A DNA stretch of 62,912 bases, taken from contig DAHXNY010000004.1 of assembly GCA_027365175.1 (NCBI GenBank), positions 1-62,912 of the forward strand, written 5' to 3'. Each line of letters opens with the position of its first letter. The first letter of the stretch is position 1. The position numbers and the translations under genes were made by a program. Of the stretch, positions 10,455-18,023 are shown piece by piece. The stretch comes from Microcaldota archaeon (GTDB lineage: Archaea; Micrarchaeota; Micrarchaeia; Micrarchaeales; CABMGC01). The notes beneath the pieces were generated by a model that searched no databases, was not told the origin of the DNA, and saw only the letters and a program-made list of their open reading frames with translations.

Positions 10455-10509
10455 GTCCCTGCGGATGCATAATCTGCAGGATCTCTCCGGAACAGCAGTT
10501 AACAGCAAA

Positions 10510-10521
10510 CATTAAATACTT
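10510..10521 (+). promoter_or_regulatory. TATA box of the 5S rRNA gene
   Basis: The sequence cattaaatactt lies about 26 bp before the 5S rRNA start, the standard archaeal TATA position. Confidence 0.5.
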
Positions 10522-10538
10522 TATTGTCTTAATTATGC

Positions 10539-10656
10539 TGTCAAACGGCCATAGGAACAGGGAAACGCCCGAACCCATCCCGAACTCGGAAGCTAAGACT
10601 GTTCACGATATGACATACTGCTCGAAGGAGTGGGAAAGCATATTGCTGTTTGGCAT
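10539..10656 (+). rRNA. 5S ribosomal RNA
   Basis: GTCAAAC (10540-10546) pairs with GTTTGGC (10648-10654) to form helix I. Between them lie the conserved archaeal 5S blocks GGCCATAGG, the GAACCCATCCCGAACTCGGAAG loop region and GGGAAAGC. The gene has its own promoter and stands alone, without 16S or 23S rRNA nearby. Ends are set by helix I and may shift by one or two bases. Confidence 0.93.
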
Positions 10657-10771
10657 TATAATTAGACACTTAGCATAAGCTCTGCCTATCTATCATCAAC
10701 ACAGATTAAACAGGGGCGCAATCAGTATAGTATCTCAGGCCGGTCTTAAAGAAAAGCGGCATGGCATCTGG

Positions 10772-11239
10772 TTATACCTTTACCTCCCCGCTCTTTATCT
10801 TTGCAATCATCTCCCTTGCGTTTATGCCTTCGCAAGTGACGTTCATTGACTTGCATGTGCCGAGGATCTGATTGACTCTGTCCTTCATGCTGTTGCCATA
10901 CATCTTAGATTCCTTTGCCTGGGCAACCTTCTTTACCTGTTCAAGCGTTATGTTGCCGGCAATTTCATCCTTGGTCTTAGCCCCTTTCTGTATTCCTATC
11001 TCCTTAAGTATAAGCGCACTTGTAGGAGGAGCACCTACCTCGACAGTATACTTCTTTGTGGAAGGATTGACTATCACCTTTACAGGAACCTTTACTCCTT
11101 CAAATGCCTGTGTCTTCTTGTTTATCTCGTCTATTATCGCTGCAACATTAACCCCGAGCGGACCTAGGGCCGGGCCGAAAGGCGCACCGTTCGTGGCCTT
11201 TCCTCCTTCTATTAATCCATTTATTATAGCATCTGCCAT
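10772..11239 (-). CDS. rpl11: Ribosomal protein L11
   Basis: The 155-residue protein is large-subunit protein L11, which binds the GTPase-associated region of 23S rRNA. The N-terminal domain has GGKATNGAPFGPALGPLGVN and the PPTSALILKE segment. The C-terminal domain (from about residue 75) is the rRNA-binding part, with KVAQAKESKMYGNSMKDRVNQ. Start ATG at 11239 has GGTG 6 nt upstream. It lies 3 bp after spt5, and the spt5-L11 order is conserved in archaea. L1, L10 and L12, often next, are absent here. Confidence 0.95.
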   Translation of the reverse strand: MADAIINGLIEGGKATNGAPFGPALGPLGVNVAAIIDEINKKTQAFEGVKVPVKVIVNPSTKKYTVEVGAPPTSALILKEIGIQKGAKTKDEIAGNITLEQVKKVAQAKESKMYGNSMKDRVNQILGTCKSMNVTCEGINAREMIAKIKSGEVKV

Positions 11240-11242
11240 TGT

Positions 11243-11689
11243 TTACACCTTTTCTGCCTTCTCTATTACGCGAGCCATGTTCGATTTTGTCGTTACAGGT
11301 ATTGGAACTGCAACATCCATAAGCTCTACTGTAATCTCATCTTTTGATGGGTCAGTATTTATTACCTTTGCCTTGTATCCCTTGAACGGACCTGCAAAGA
11401 ACTCCACAAGGTCGTTCGGAGCTATGTCCTGGGACTGCTGCTTCTTGGCCAGCACCTTGTCTATCTCTTCCTGAGTGAGCGGCTTTGGAAGCATCCCCTT
11501 TACATGGGGCTCGTTAAGTATCAAATCCCTGCATGCTATCTCATCCTGCGCCTCCACTATTATGTAGCCGCGCATTCCCTGCGGTATTATTATTGAGTAT
11601 ATTCCATTGTCTTTTCCTTTTGACTTATTCTGCAGTATGTCCGCGGTTATCTTCTCCTGCGACGCAGTTACTCTTACTATAAAATACAT
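11243..11689 (-). CDS. spt5: Transcription elongation factor Spt5 (NusG family)
   Basis: The 148-residue protein has an NGN domain (start MYFIVRVTASQEK) and a C-terminal KOW domain (FFAGPFKGYKAKVIN). With Spt4 it clamps RNA polymerase over the DNA cleft and supports elongation. The ATG at 11689 matches the family start; the TTG further upstream would add residues without conservation and lies at a CATATAATAT promoter. It is the first gene of an spt5-L11 operon. The usual SecE gene upstream is absent. Confidence 0.92.
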   Translation of the reverse strand: MYFIVRVTASQEKITADILQNKSKGKDNGIYSIIIPQGMRGYIIVEAQDEIACRDLILNEPHVKGMLPKPLTQEEIDKVLAKKQQSQDIAPNDLVEFFAGPFKGYKAKVINTDPSKDEITVELMDVAVPIPVTTKSNMARVIEKAEKV

Positions 11690-11814
11690 CTTCACATCCT
11701 TGATATTATATGCGCAAAGGCTGCGCAATAAACATACTTCAAATTAAGGGTATGTTTAACTGATTCATATTGTAAGGGCTTATTTATATATTTTGCGTTT
11801 TGACCTTCATTACT

Positions 11815-12105
11815 ATGAAGGGCTATGCTGAGAAGAAGAATCCGGGAGAGAAGCTCGTCTGCGTAGATATATCCTATTCTGACAAGATAGAGAAGCTCAT
11901 GATAACCGGGGATTTCTTCATACATCCTGAGAGCTGCATAATGGACATAGAGATGGCCCTTGAAGGTGTGCCCCTTGCAATGAATGACATGGAGCTAAGG
12001 GACATAATAAACAACGTAGTCGAATCTCACAGAGCCAAACTTGTAGGAATATCGGCAAACGGCATAGTCGCTGCAATCAGGGATGCAACAATGAGGGAGA
12101 TATGA
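11815..12105 (+). CDS. lplB: Lipoate-protein ligase accessory subunit (LplB type)
   Basis: The 96-residue protein matches the small C-terminal domain of bacterial LplA, which in Thermoplasma and other archaea is a separate protein needed for lipoate adenylation. Recognisable parts are MKGYAEKKNPGEKLVCVDI, the FFIHPE block and the acidic helix DIEMALEGVP. The ATG at 11815 is used; a TATA box (atttatatatt) about 26-35 bp upstream implies a leaderless mRNA. The catalytic subunit starts directly after the stop, so the two form an operon. Confidence 0.82.
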   Translation: MKGYAEKKNPGEKLVCVDISYSDKIEKLMITGDFFIHPESCIMDIEMALEGVPLAMNDMELRDIINNVVESHRAKLVGISANGIVAAIRDATMREI

Positions 12106-12852
12106 ATGGAGCTCAGAGTCATACCTTATTCATCAAATTCTGCATACCAGAACATGGCAATAGACCACGCACTCCTTGAATCCGTTGCTGCAGGAAATTC
12201 CAATATGGCGTTAAGACTGTATTCGTGGAAGCCAAGCGCAGTTTCCATAGGCAGGTTTCAGAGCATGCAGAAAGAGGTAAACCTGGAGCAGTGCAAATCC
12301 ATGGGCATAGACTTTGTCAGGAGGATTACAGGTGGAGGGGCGGTATACCATGATTCTGAAGGGGAGATAACGTACAGCCTTATAGCCAAGGAAGGCGACC
12401 TGCCTGAGGGAATACAGAAGTGCTACAGATTCTCTGCGTCTATGATAATAGATGCGCTGAAGAGCATAGGCATAAACGCCGAGTATGCGCCGATAAACGA
12501 CATAACAGTAGAAGGAAGGAAGATATCAGGCAATGCACAGACGAGGAGAGACGGGGCGGTACTGCTTCACGGCACAATACTCTACGGCGCAGATGTCAAA
12601 AGGATGTTTTCTGTACTCAATGTCAGCAAGGAGAAGATATCAGACAAGATGATAAAGAGCGCAGAGGAGAGGATAACCGATGTAAGGTCAAACTGCCACG
12701 CGAGCATCGATGAACTTAGAGACGCATTGCTAAACAGTTTCACAAAAGGAAGAGCATGGAAGGAATCGCCGCTTACAGATGAGGAAAAAGAGAGAAGCAT
12801 AGAGCTTGAAGAAACTGTCTATAGGAATTCAGAGTGGAACTTTAACAGATAA
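12106..12852 (+). CDS. lplA: Lipoate-protein ligase, catalytic subunit
   Basis: The 248-residue protein is the large domain of lipoate-protein ligase A. It has NMAIDHALLES near the start, the RRITGGGAVYHD motif (about 72-83) that binds the lipoyl-AMP, and DITVEGRKISGNAQ with the catalytic lysine region. It activates free lipoate with ATP and transfers it to a lysine of an acceptor protein. The absence of a C-terminal domain is made good by the small subunit just upstream. No E2 or H-protein acceptor is in the window. Lipoyl synthase at 24481 provides the alternative de novo route. Confidence 0.92.
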   Translation: MELRVIPYSSNSAYQNMAIDHALLESVAAGNSNMALRLYSWKPSAVSIGRFQSMQKEVNLEQCKSMGIDFVRRITGGGAVYHDSEGEITYSLIAKEGDLPEGIQKCYRFSASMIIDALKSIGINAEYAPINDITVEGRKISGNAQTRRDGAVLLHGTILYGADVKRMFSVLNVSKEKISDKMIKSAEERITDVRSNCHASIDELRDALLNSFTKGRAWKESPLTDEEKERSIELEETVYRNSEWNFNR

Positions 12853-12909
12853 CCTATAAAAGTTAGGTACACCTGTATAATCTGTATATAATGCATTTGA
12901 AGGGTTTAG

Positions 12910-14367
12910 ATGGCAGAGGAAACAAAGGTCAAGAAAGTGGAAGAGCTGCTGGAGAAGGGCATAAATCCGTATCCATATTCATACAAGAGGACAAATACGG
13001 CATCAGGCATAACATCGGACTTCAGCAGCAACGAAGGCAAGAGCGCAAGCATTGCAGGAAGGATAATACGCCTGAGAAAGATGGGCAGGATAATATTCAT
13101 CGATCTTCTTGACGAGTCGGGTAAGATACAGATAATGATACGCGAGGACGTGGTAGAAAAAGAGGCAGCTGAGATCCTGCAGTTCATAGACATAGGCGAC
13201 ATAATAGGGGCAGAAGGCACTGTTACGAAGAGCACAAGGGGAGAGATAAGCATAGAGGTAAGGAAAGCCGTTCTTCTTTCAAAGTCTCTGCGCACACTCC
13301 CTGACAAGTTCCACGGGATAAGCGATACCGAATTGAGATACAGGAAGCGTTACCTCGATCTTATAATGAATCCTGATGTGAGGAAGGTATTCAGGACAAG
13401 GACAAGGATAATGGACTATGTAAGGAACTTCTTCAATGCAAGGGGCTATCTTGAATTCGAGACTCCGATACTCCAGCCAACATACGGGGGAGCAAACGCA
13501 AAGCCATTCACGACGTATTACAACTCACTGGAATCCGACTTCTATCTGAGAGTGGCGAATGAACTTTACCTAAAGAGGCTGATAATAGGTGGTTTTGAGA
13601 GGGTCTATGAGTTTTCGAAGGACTTCAGGAACGAGGATATAGACTCATCGCACAACCCCGAGTTCACGATGCTTGAATTTTACGAGGCATACAAGGATTA
13701 CGAGGACTTCATGGAACTCATGGAGGAGATGCTCTCCGGGCTTGCAAAGCATATTAATGGCTCATACACCTTCACGTACCAGGAGAAGGAGCTCAACTTC
13801 AAGCCAAAATTCAAGAGGATATACTGGGTCGAGGAGCTGAAGAAGCTATCGGGAATAGACATATCAAAGATGACGGATGAAGAGGCGAAGAAGATAGCAA
13901 AGGAAGAGAAGCTTGATACCAGGATACTGAACAACTATCATGTTGCAGATTCGCTGTTCGACAAGTACATAAAGCCGACACTGGCAGACCCTACCTTCAT
14001 ACTCGATTTCCCGGCATACATGTGCCCGCTTACTAAAGACAAGCGCGGAAACAAGCTTCTGAGCGAAAGGTTTGAATTGTACATTAACGGTATGGAGGTC
14101 GCAAACTGCTATTCAGAACTTACAAATCCTATAGAGCAGAGGAAGAAGTTCGAGGAGCAGGAAGCTGAAAGGAAGAAGGGCGACGAGGAAGCGCCGCCTT
14201 CGGACAAGGATTTCATAGAGGCGATAGAGTATGGCATGCCTCCGACGGCAGGATGCGGAATAGGGATGGACAGGCTAGTGATGCTGCTGACAAACGTTTC
14301 ATCAATAAAGGAAGTGATGCTCTTCCCGGCGGTAAGGCCCGAGGAAAAGAAAAAACAGAATAAATAA
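12910..14367 (+). CDS. lysS: Lysyl-tRNA synthetase, class II
   Basis: The 485-residue enzyme is a class II LysRS. An OB-fold anticodon-binding domain (about 45-140, IAGRIIRLRKMGRIIFIDL) precedes the catalytic core with motif 1 in FLEFETPIL-type sequence, motif 2 (YEFSKDFRNEDID) and motif 3 (GCGIGMDRLVML). It charges tRNA-Lys with lysine; the matching tRNA-Lys(TTT) is at 8719. Most archaea use the unrelated class I enzyme, so a class II form is notable and was probably acquired by transfer. The start ATG follows GGGT by 4 nt. Confidence 0.95.
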   Translation: MAEETKVKKVEELLEKGINPYPYSYKRTNTASGITSDFSSNEGKSASIAGRIIRLRKMGRIIFIDLLDESGKIQIMIREDVVEKEAAEILQFIDIGDIIGAEGTVTKSTRGEISIEVRKAVLLSKSLRTLPDKFHGISDTELRYRKRYLDLIMNPDVRKVFRTRTRIMDYVRNFFNARGYLEFETPILQPTYGGANAKPFTTYYNSLESDFYLRVANELYLKRLIIGGFERVYEFSKDFRNEDIDSSHNPEFTMLEFYEAYKDYEDFMELMEEMLSGLAKHINGSYTFTYQEKELNFKPKFKRIYWVEELKKLSGIDISKMTDEEAKKIAKEEKLDTRILNNYHVADSLFDKYIKPTLADPTFILDFPAYMCPLTKDKRGNKLLSERFELYINGMEVANCYSELTNPIEQRKKFEEQEAERKKGDEEAPPSDKDFIEAIEYGMPPTAGCGIGMDRLVMLLTNVSSIKEVMLFPAVRPEEKKKQNK

Positions 14368-14458
14368 ACAGGCAGGCGTGGGAAAAGAATTATAAGGATA
14401 GCAAACTGAAGGTATAGCGTGCCAGGGTGGCAGAATCCGGTAACGCGCGCGCCTGGAA

Positions 14459-14470
14459 ATAATACCTGCA
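14459..14470 (+). other. tRNA-Ser intron 1 (position 37/38)
   Basis: The 12-nt insert ATAATACCTGCA lies between A37 and A38, the canonical site. A minimal bulge-helix-bulge can form: C32-T33-G34-G35 against CCTG of the intron (three pairs and one T-T mismatch), with bulges AA^A and CA^A and a 5-nt loop. Confidence 0.75.
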
Positions 14471-14502
14471 AGCGCGTGGCCTCACGGCCTTTTGGGTTCA
14501 AA

Positions 14503-14533
14503 TGAATCTTAGGAAATCCTAACTTTCTGAGAG
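14503..14533 (+). other. tRNA-Ser intron 2 in the T-loop (position 59/60)
   Basis: The 31-nt insert interrupts the T-loop between A59 and T60. TTCA of the loop pairs with TGAG at 14528-14531 (one G-T pair) to give the 4-bp central helix. Three-nt bulges AA^T and AG^T flank it. The intron itself folds as GAA/TTC, a 2x2 loop and TTAGG/CCTAA around AAAT. This is a complete archaeal splicing motif at a rare site. Confidence 0.85.
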
Positions 14534-14700
14534 TCCCAACCCTGGCGTATATTAATGGCTTGAAAGTGGATTACCAATGCGAAGAATAAAGGCTTTTAAA
14601 TCATTCTGTATTAATATAATGCACTGCAGTCAGTTAACGGCAGCTATTTTAACTGCGATTTAACAACGTTTAATTGATGCATTCTTACTGTGGTCATTAG

Positions 14701-15252
14701 ATGGCAAAAGAAGAACCGATAAAGAAGAAGGCGCACGAAGATGCAAAGCCCAAAGCTGCGCAGGGAATGATAGTCCGACTTGCAGGAAGGGACATCAACG
14801 GAGACAAGAAGATAGCCCAGGCAATAGGCGAGATAAAGGGCATAGGGCACACGATGTCGCATGCGCTTGCAATACACATAAAGAACGATCTTGGGATAGA
14901 CTACAACCTGCAGATAGGCCACCTTGACGATGCGAACATGGCAAAGATAGAGCAGGCAGTAAAGGATGCAACAGACTCAAAGATACCATCATATTTATTC
15001 AACAGGCGCATGGAGATGCAGTCAGGAAAGGACATGCACCTTGTCGGCACAGACCTCATAGTCAAGGTCAAGCAGGACATAGACGGCGACATAAAGCTGA
15101 TGAGCTGGCGCGGAATAAGGCACAGGACAAACCAGAAGGTCCGCGGACAGAGAACGAGATCCACCGGAAGGACCGGCACGACCATAGGGGTCATGAAGAA
15201 GTCTGCAAAGCAGGCTCAGGCGGCTGCAGGAAAGCCTGCAGAGAAGAAGTGA
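14701..15252 (+). CDS. rps13: Ribosomal protein S13
   Basis: The 183-residue protein is small-subunit S13, which sits in the 30S head and contacts tRNA and S19. It has VRLAGRDINGDKKIAQAIGE, a helix-two-turn-helix region (IKGIGHTMSHALA) and the basic tail with WRGIRHRTNQKVRGQRTRSTGR. A lysine-rich N-terminal extension of about 22 residues and an Ala/Lys-rich C-terminus are present. It opens the S13-S4-S11 operon, the conserved archaeal order. A promoter-like ggcttttaaatc lies at 14591-14602, leaving a leader of about 80 nt. Confidence 0.95.
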   Translation: MAKEEPIKKKAHEDAKPKAAQGMIVRLAGRDINGDKKIAQAIGEIKGIGHTMSHALAIHIKNDLGIDYNLQIGHLDDANMAKIEQAVKDATDSKIPSYLFNRRMEMQSGKDMHLVGTDLIVKVKQDIDGDIKLMSWRGIRHRTNQKVRGQRTRSTGRTGTTIGVMKKSAKQAQAAAGKPAEKK

Positions 15253-15256
15253 TTAA

Positions 15257-15823
15257 ATGGGAGATCCGAAGCGCATAAGGAGAAAGTTTGACAAGCCAAA
15301 GACAATGTGGTCAAAGGACAGAATAGAAACGGAGCATGCGCTTAAGGAGAAGTACGGGCTTAAGAATCTGAGAGAGCTCTGGCAGGCAACCACAGAGGTA
15401 AGCAGGATAAGGAGAAATGTAAGGAAGGTACTCTCAGGAGCATCGGCTGAAAAAGAAGGGAAGGAGATAACCGAAAGGCTTGCAAGATACGGCATGGTAA
15501 GACAAGGTGCGTCTCTAGACGACCTTCTTGGAGTGACTTCCGAAGCCATACTTGAACGCAGGCTGCAGTCGGTCGCATTAAAGAAAGGGCTGGGAAGGAC
15601 CGCAAAGCAGTCAAGGCAGCTTATAACTCACGGTTTTATATCAGTGAACGGAAGACAGGTGAAGTCACCAGGATACATGGTCAAGGCTTCAGAAGAACCA
15701 AAGATTAATTACTACAAGCCTATAGACCTTAACTTCAACAAGGAGGCAGAACATGCTCCTGCTCCAAAGGCTGCAGAGCCCAAGAGCGCTGCTACAGATG
15801 CAGAGAATAAAGAGAGTGCTTAA
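15257..15823 (+). CDS. rps4: Ribosomal protein S4
   Basis: The 188-residue protein is archaeal S4 (eukaryotic S9), a primary 16S rRNA binder at the 30S body. The N-terminus [17 protein letters not shown] is typical of archaea. The S4 RNA-binding domain spans about 105-165 ([20 protein letters not shown] and [18 protein letters not shown]). The C-terminal tail is Ala/Glu/Lys-rich and not conserved. It starts 4 bp after the S13 stop. Confidence 0.95.
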   Translation: MGDPKRIRRKFDKPKTMWSKDRIETEHALKEKYGLKNLRELWQATTEVSRIRRNVRKVLSGASAEKEGKEITERLARYGMVRQGASLDDLLGVTSEAILERRLQSVALKKGLGRTAKQSRQLITHGFISVNGRQVKSPGYMVKASEEPKINYYKPIDLNFNKEAEHAPAPKAAEPKSAATDAENKESA

Positions 15824-15825
15824 TC

Positions 15826-16344
15826 ATGGCTGGAAAGAAAAAGAAGATAGAGACGAAGCAGACAAAGCAGCAACAGCAACAGCAGCAGAAGTCTAACAAG
15901 AAAGAAGCTCCATCCTTTGAGGCTGCAGTGCAGGAGGCCCAGGAAAAGTTCAAGTCAAAAGCAGTAAGGTGGGGCGTAGCTCACATCTTCTCATCGAAGA
16001 ACAATACAATAATAACTCTTACAGATCTATCAGGGTCAGAGACCATAGCCGTAGGAAGCGGAGGGATGGTCGTGGATGCTGACCACGAGGAAGGATCCCC
16101 ATATGCTGCCATGCATGCGACATACAAGGTAGCCGCAACAGCAATAGAGAAGGGAGTGACTCACATAAACATAAAGATAAGAGCTCCAGGAGGCCATAAC
16201 TCAAAGATTCCAGGACCAGGAGCACAGGCAGTCGTAAGGGCACTCGCAAGGAGCGGCTTCAAGATAGGCAGCATAGAGGATGTAACCCCGATACCTACTG
16301 ATACTACTAAGAGGCCGGGAGGCAGAAGGGGACGCAGAGTATAA
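15826..16344 (+). CDS. rps11: Ribosomal protein S11 with glutamine-rich N-terminal extension
   Basis: The 172-residue protein is S11 of the 30S platform. The conserved core runs from about residue 45 ([22 protein letters not shown]) to the C-terminal GGRRGRRV, with [15 protein letters not shown] near the end. The first 35 residues are an unusual extension of lysines and a run of seven glutamines encoded by alternating CAG and CAA codons. In most archaea rpoD follows S11; here a phosphohexomutase follows instead. Confidence 0.95.
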   Translation: MAGKKKKIETKQTKQQQQQQQKSNKKEAPSFEAAVQEAQEKFKSKAVRWGVAHIFSSKNNTIITLTDLSGSETIAVGSGGMVVDADHEEGSPYAAMHATYKVAATAIEKGVTHINIKIRAPGGHNSKIPGPGAQAVVRALARSGFKIGSIEDVTPIPTDTTKRPGGRRGRRV

Positions 16345-16377
16345 ATATCCTGAGTAAGCATACTCATCGGTGTTGAA

Positions 16378-17733
16378 CTGCCTGAACAAGAGGATATCTT
16401 CAGGGCAAATGACATACGCGGGATATATCCAGATACTCTAAACGAGAAAATTGCCGAAGAGATAGGGATGGCATTCGGCACATTTGTCGGGAAAAAGAAG
16501 CGGTTAGCCTTGAGCATGGACATCAGGGAGAGCAGTCCTGTGCTAAAGGAGAGCTTCCTAAAAGGGCTGACGGGGGCAGGGGCAGAGGTATTATACATAG
16601 GCAAGGTTCCCACTCCGTTGCTCTATTTTGCAATAGCCCACTACAAGCTTGACGGCGGAGCTGCGGTAAGCGCAAGCCACAATCCTCCAAAGTGGAACGG
16701 GCTGAAGCTATGCGGACCTATGGGAAGGACGTATGGGGCAGGATTCGGGCAGGAAGAGATAAAGGAGATATACTCCAAGAAGAGATTCGCATACAGGCCA
16801 GGAGGCAGGGTAATTGACATAAGCAAGAAACTCATGAAGGACTATGAGAACTTTCTACTTAAGAGGGCAAAGATAAGGAAACCTCTCAGGATAGGGATAG
16901 ACCCGGGAAACGGCGCAGACTCGCTGATAGCTGCCAATATCCTCAGAAAAGCAGGCATAGCCGTTGTACCTATAAACGACAAGCCGGATGGCAACTTCCC
17001 CTCACGGTCTCCGGAACCGAAACCTGAGAACATAACTGCACTAAGCGATCTTGTCAAGAGCAGGAAGCTCGATTTCGGAGTGGCATTCGACGGCGATGGA
17101 GACAGGGCCATGTTCGTGGATGACACGGGCAGGGCATTCTTCGGGGACATAACCCTTGCCATGATGGTCAAGAATATGGTAAACAAGGGGGATAGGGTAG
17201 TGTACGAATTAAGTTCTTCAAAGGTTGTAGAGGACATGATAAAGCTGAAGAAGGCAAAGGGCGTAAAGGCAAAGACAGGAAGGGCATTCATAATAGACAG
17301 GATGCTGGAGAACAATGCAAAGCTCGGCGGGGAGCACTCGACCCATTTCTACTTCAGCGACGTATATGGTTTTGATGATGCGATATTCGCTGTGATAAAG
17401 ATGGCTGAGCTGACATCGTCAAGCGAAAAAAAGATGTCAGAATTGATGGATGAGCTTCCCAAGTACGAGCGCATAGTCAGCGAATTCGAGGTTAAGGACA
17501 GCGAGAAGTTCATGATAGTGTCGAGAATGAAGGACAGCCTAAAGAAAATGAAAGGTGTAAGAGTCGTAACTATCGAAGGGGTGAAGATGATAGCGGAAGA
17601 CGGGTGGCTGATGGCAAGGGCATCGAACACGACCCCCAAAGTAAAGATAATTGCAGAATCCGCAGACAAAAGGTCCATGGATAGGTTATATACGCTTGCA
17701 ATTTCGGAATTCGAGAAGGCAAAAGGCGCATAG
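16378..17733 (+). CDS. Phosphomannomutase/phosphoglucomutase (starts at CTG)
   Basis: The 451-residue enzyme interconverts hexose 6- and 1-phosphates for glycan precursors. It has the catalytic serine loop SASHNPPKWNG, the metal loop DGDGDR (about 210) and the sugar-binding GEHSTH. The C-terminal phosphate loop is RASNTTPK. The first ATG (16468) would delete the conserved FRANDIRGIYPD strand that opens domain 1. The only way to keep it in frame, after the TGA at 16351, is a non-ATG start. CTG at 16378 lies exactly 5 nt after GGTG (16369-16372), giving MPEQEDIFRANDIRG. It is 33 bp downstream of S11. Confidence 0.9.
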   Translation: MPEQEDIFRANDIRGIYPDTLNEKIAEEIGMAFGTFVGKKKRLALSMDIRESSPVLKESFLKGLTGAGAEVLYIGKVPTPLLYFAIAHYKLDGGAAVSASHNPPKWNGLKLCGPMGRTYGAGFGQEEIKEIYSKKRFAYRPGGRVIDISKKLMKDYENFLLKRAKIRKPLRIGIDPGNGADSLIAANILRKAGIAVVPINDKPDGNFPSRSPEPKPENITALSDLVKSRKLDFGVAFDGDGDRAMFVDDTGRAFFGDITLAMMVKNMVNKGDRVVYELSSSKVVEDMIKLKKAKGVKAKTGRAFIIDRMLENNAKLGGEHSTHFYFSDVYGFDDAIFAVIKMAELTSSSEKKMSELMDELPKYERIVSEFEVKDSEKFMIVSRMKDSLKKMKGVRVVTIEGVKMIAEDGWLMARASNTTPKVKIIAESADKRSMDRLYTLAISEFEKAKGA

Positions 17734-17807
17734 CCTACTTCTATTATCCACGTATTTCTACAGCATGTTTAAATATTGGTATAAGCATAGTGATATGCGT
17801 GGTATTC

Positions 17808-18020
17808 ATGACTTCAGAAAAAGTGGTATCTATCAACAGGCACATGGAAGAAAAGCAAAAACCCGGAGAGATCTCAGCTGTGCTGCGTAAGGAGGTGATG
17901 ATAGCGCTCGATCCTGACAGGCCTGGCATTTTCGGCAGGTCCGACATTAAACGCCCTAGGTATGAATGCGAGCGATACGATCCTGTGCAGAATGAATTGG
18001 ACTATCTGACTAGGGTCTGA
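17808..18020 (+). CDS. Hypothetical small protein, 70 residues
   Basis: I do not recognise this protein. It is highly charged and soluble (VVSINRHMEEKQKPGE, then IKRPRYECERYDPVQ), with no membrane part or cysteine pairs. The ATG at 17808 follows GGTA by 3 nt and a TTTAAATATTGG promoter-like element at about 17767. It ends 3 bp before the convergent RfcS gene. The tight fit and codon use favour a real gene, but nothing identifies its role. Confidence 0.5.
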   Translation: MTSEKVVSINRHMEEKQKPGEISAVLRKEVMIALDPDRPGIFGRSDIKRPRYECERYDPVQNELDYLTRV

Positions 18021-18023
18021 TGG

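Larger units (their letters stand above)
14421..14547 (+). tRNA. tRNA-Ser (anticodon GGA) with two introns
   Basis: GCCAGGG (14421-14427) pairs with CCCTGGC (14540-14546); the discriminator is G. The anticodon stem CGCGC/GCGCG encloses loop CTGGAAA once a 12-nt insert is removed, giving anticodon GGA (14455-14457). A variable arm GGCC/GGCC marks a class II tRNA. The T-stem TTGGG/CCCAA only closes on a normal 7-nt loop TTCAAAT if a 31-nt insert is removed. The mature tRNA is 84 nt. An attataagg box sits about 26 bp upstream. The D-stem has one mismatch, and CCA is not encoded. Confidence 0.9.

Noticed and set aside
14109-14501. Minus-strand frame of 130 codons
   Set aside because: It overlaps the end of lysS and most of the tRNA-Ser gene on the other strand.
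14421-14547. tRNA pseudogene
   Set aside because: All stems pair once two inserts are removed, both inserts can form splicing motifs, and a TATA box is correctly placed.
16370-16381. GTG at 16370 as the start of the phosphohexomutase
   Set aside because: It is in another frame and its translation stops before the conserved region.
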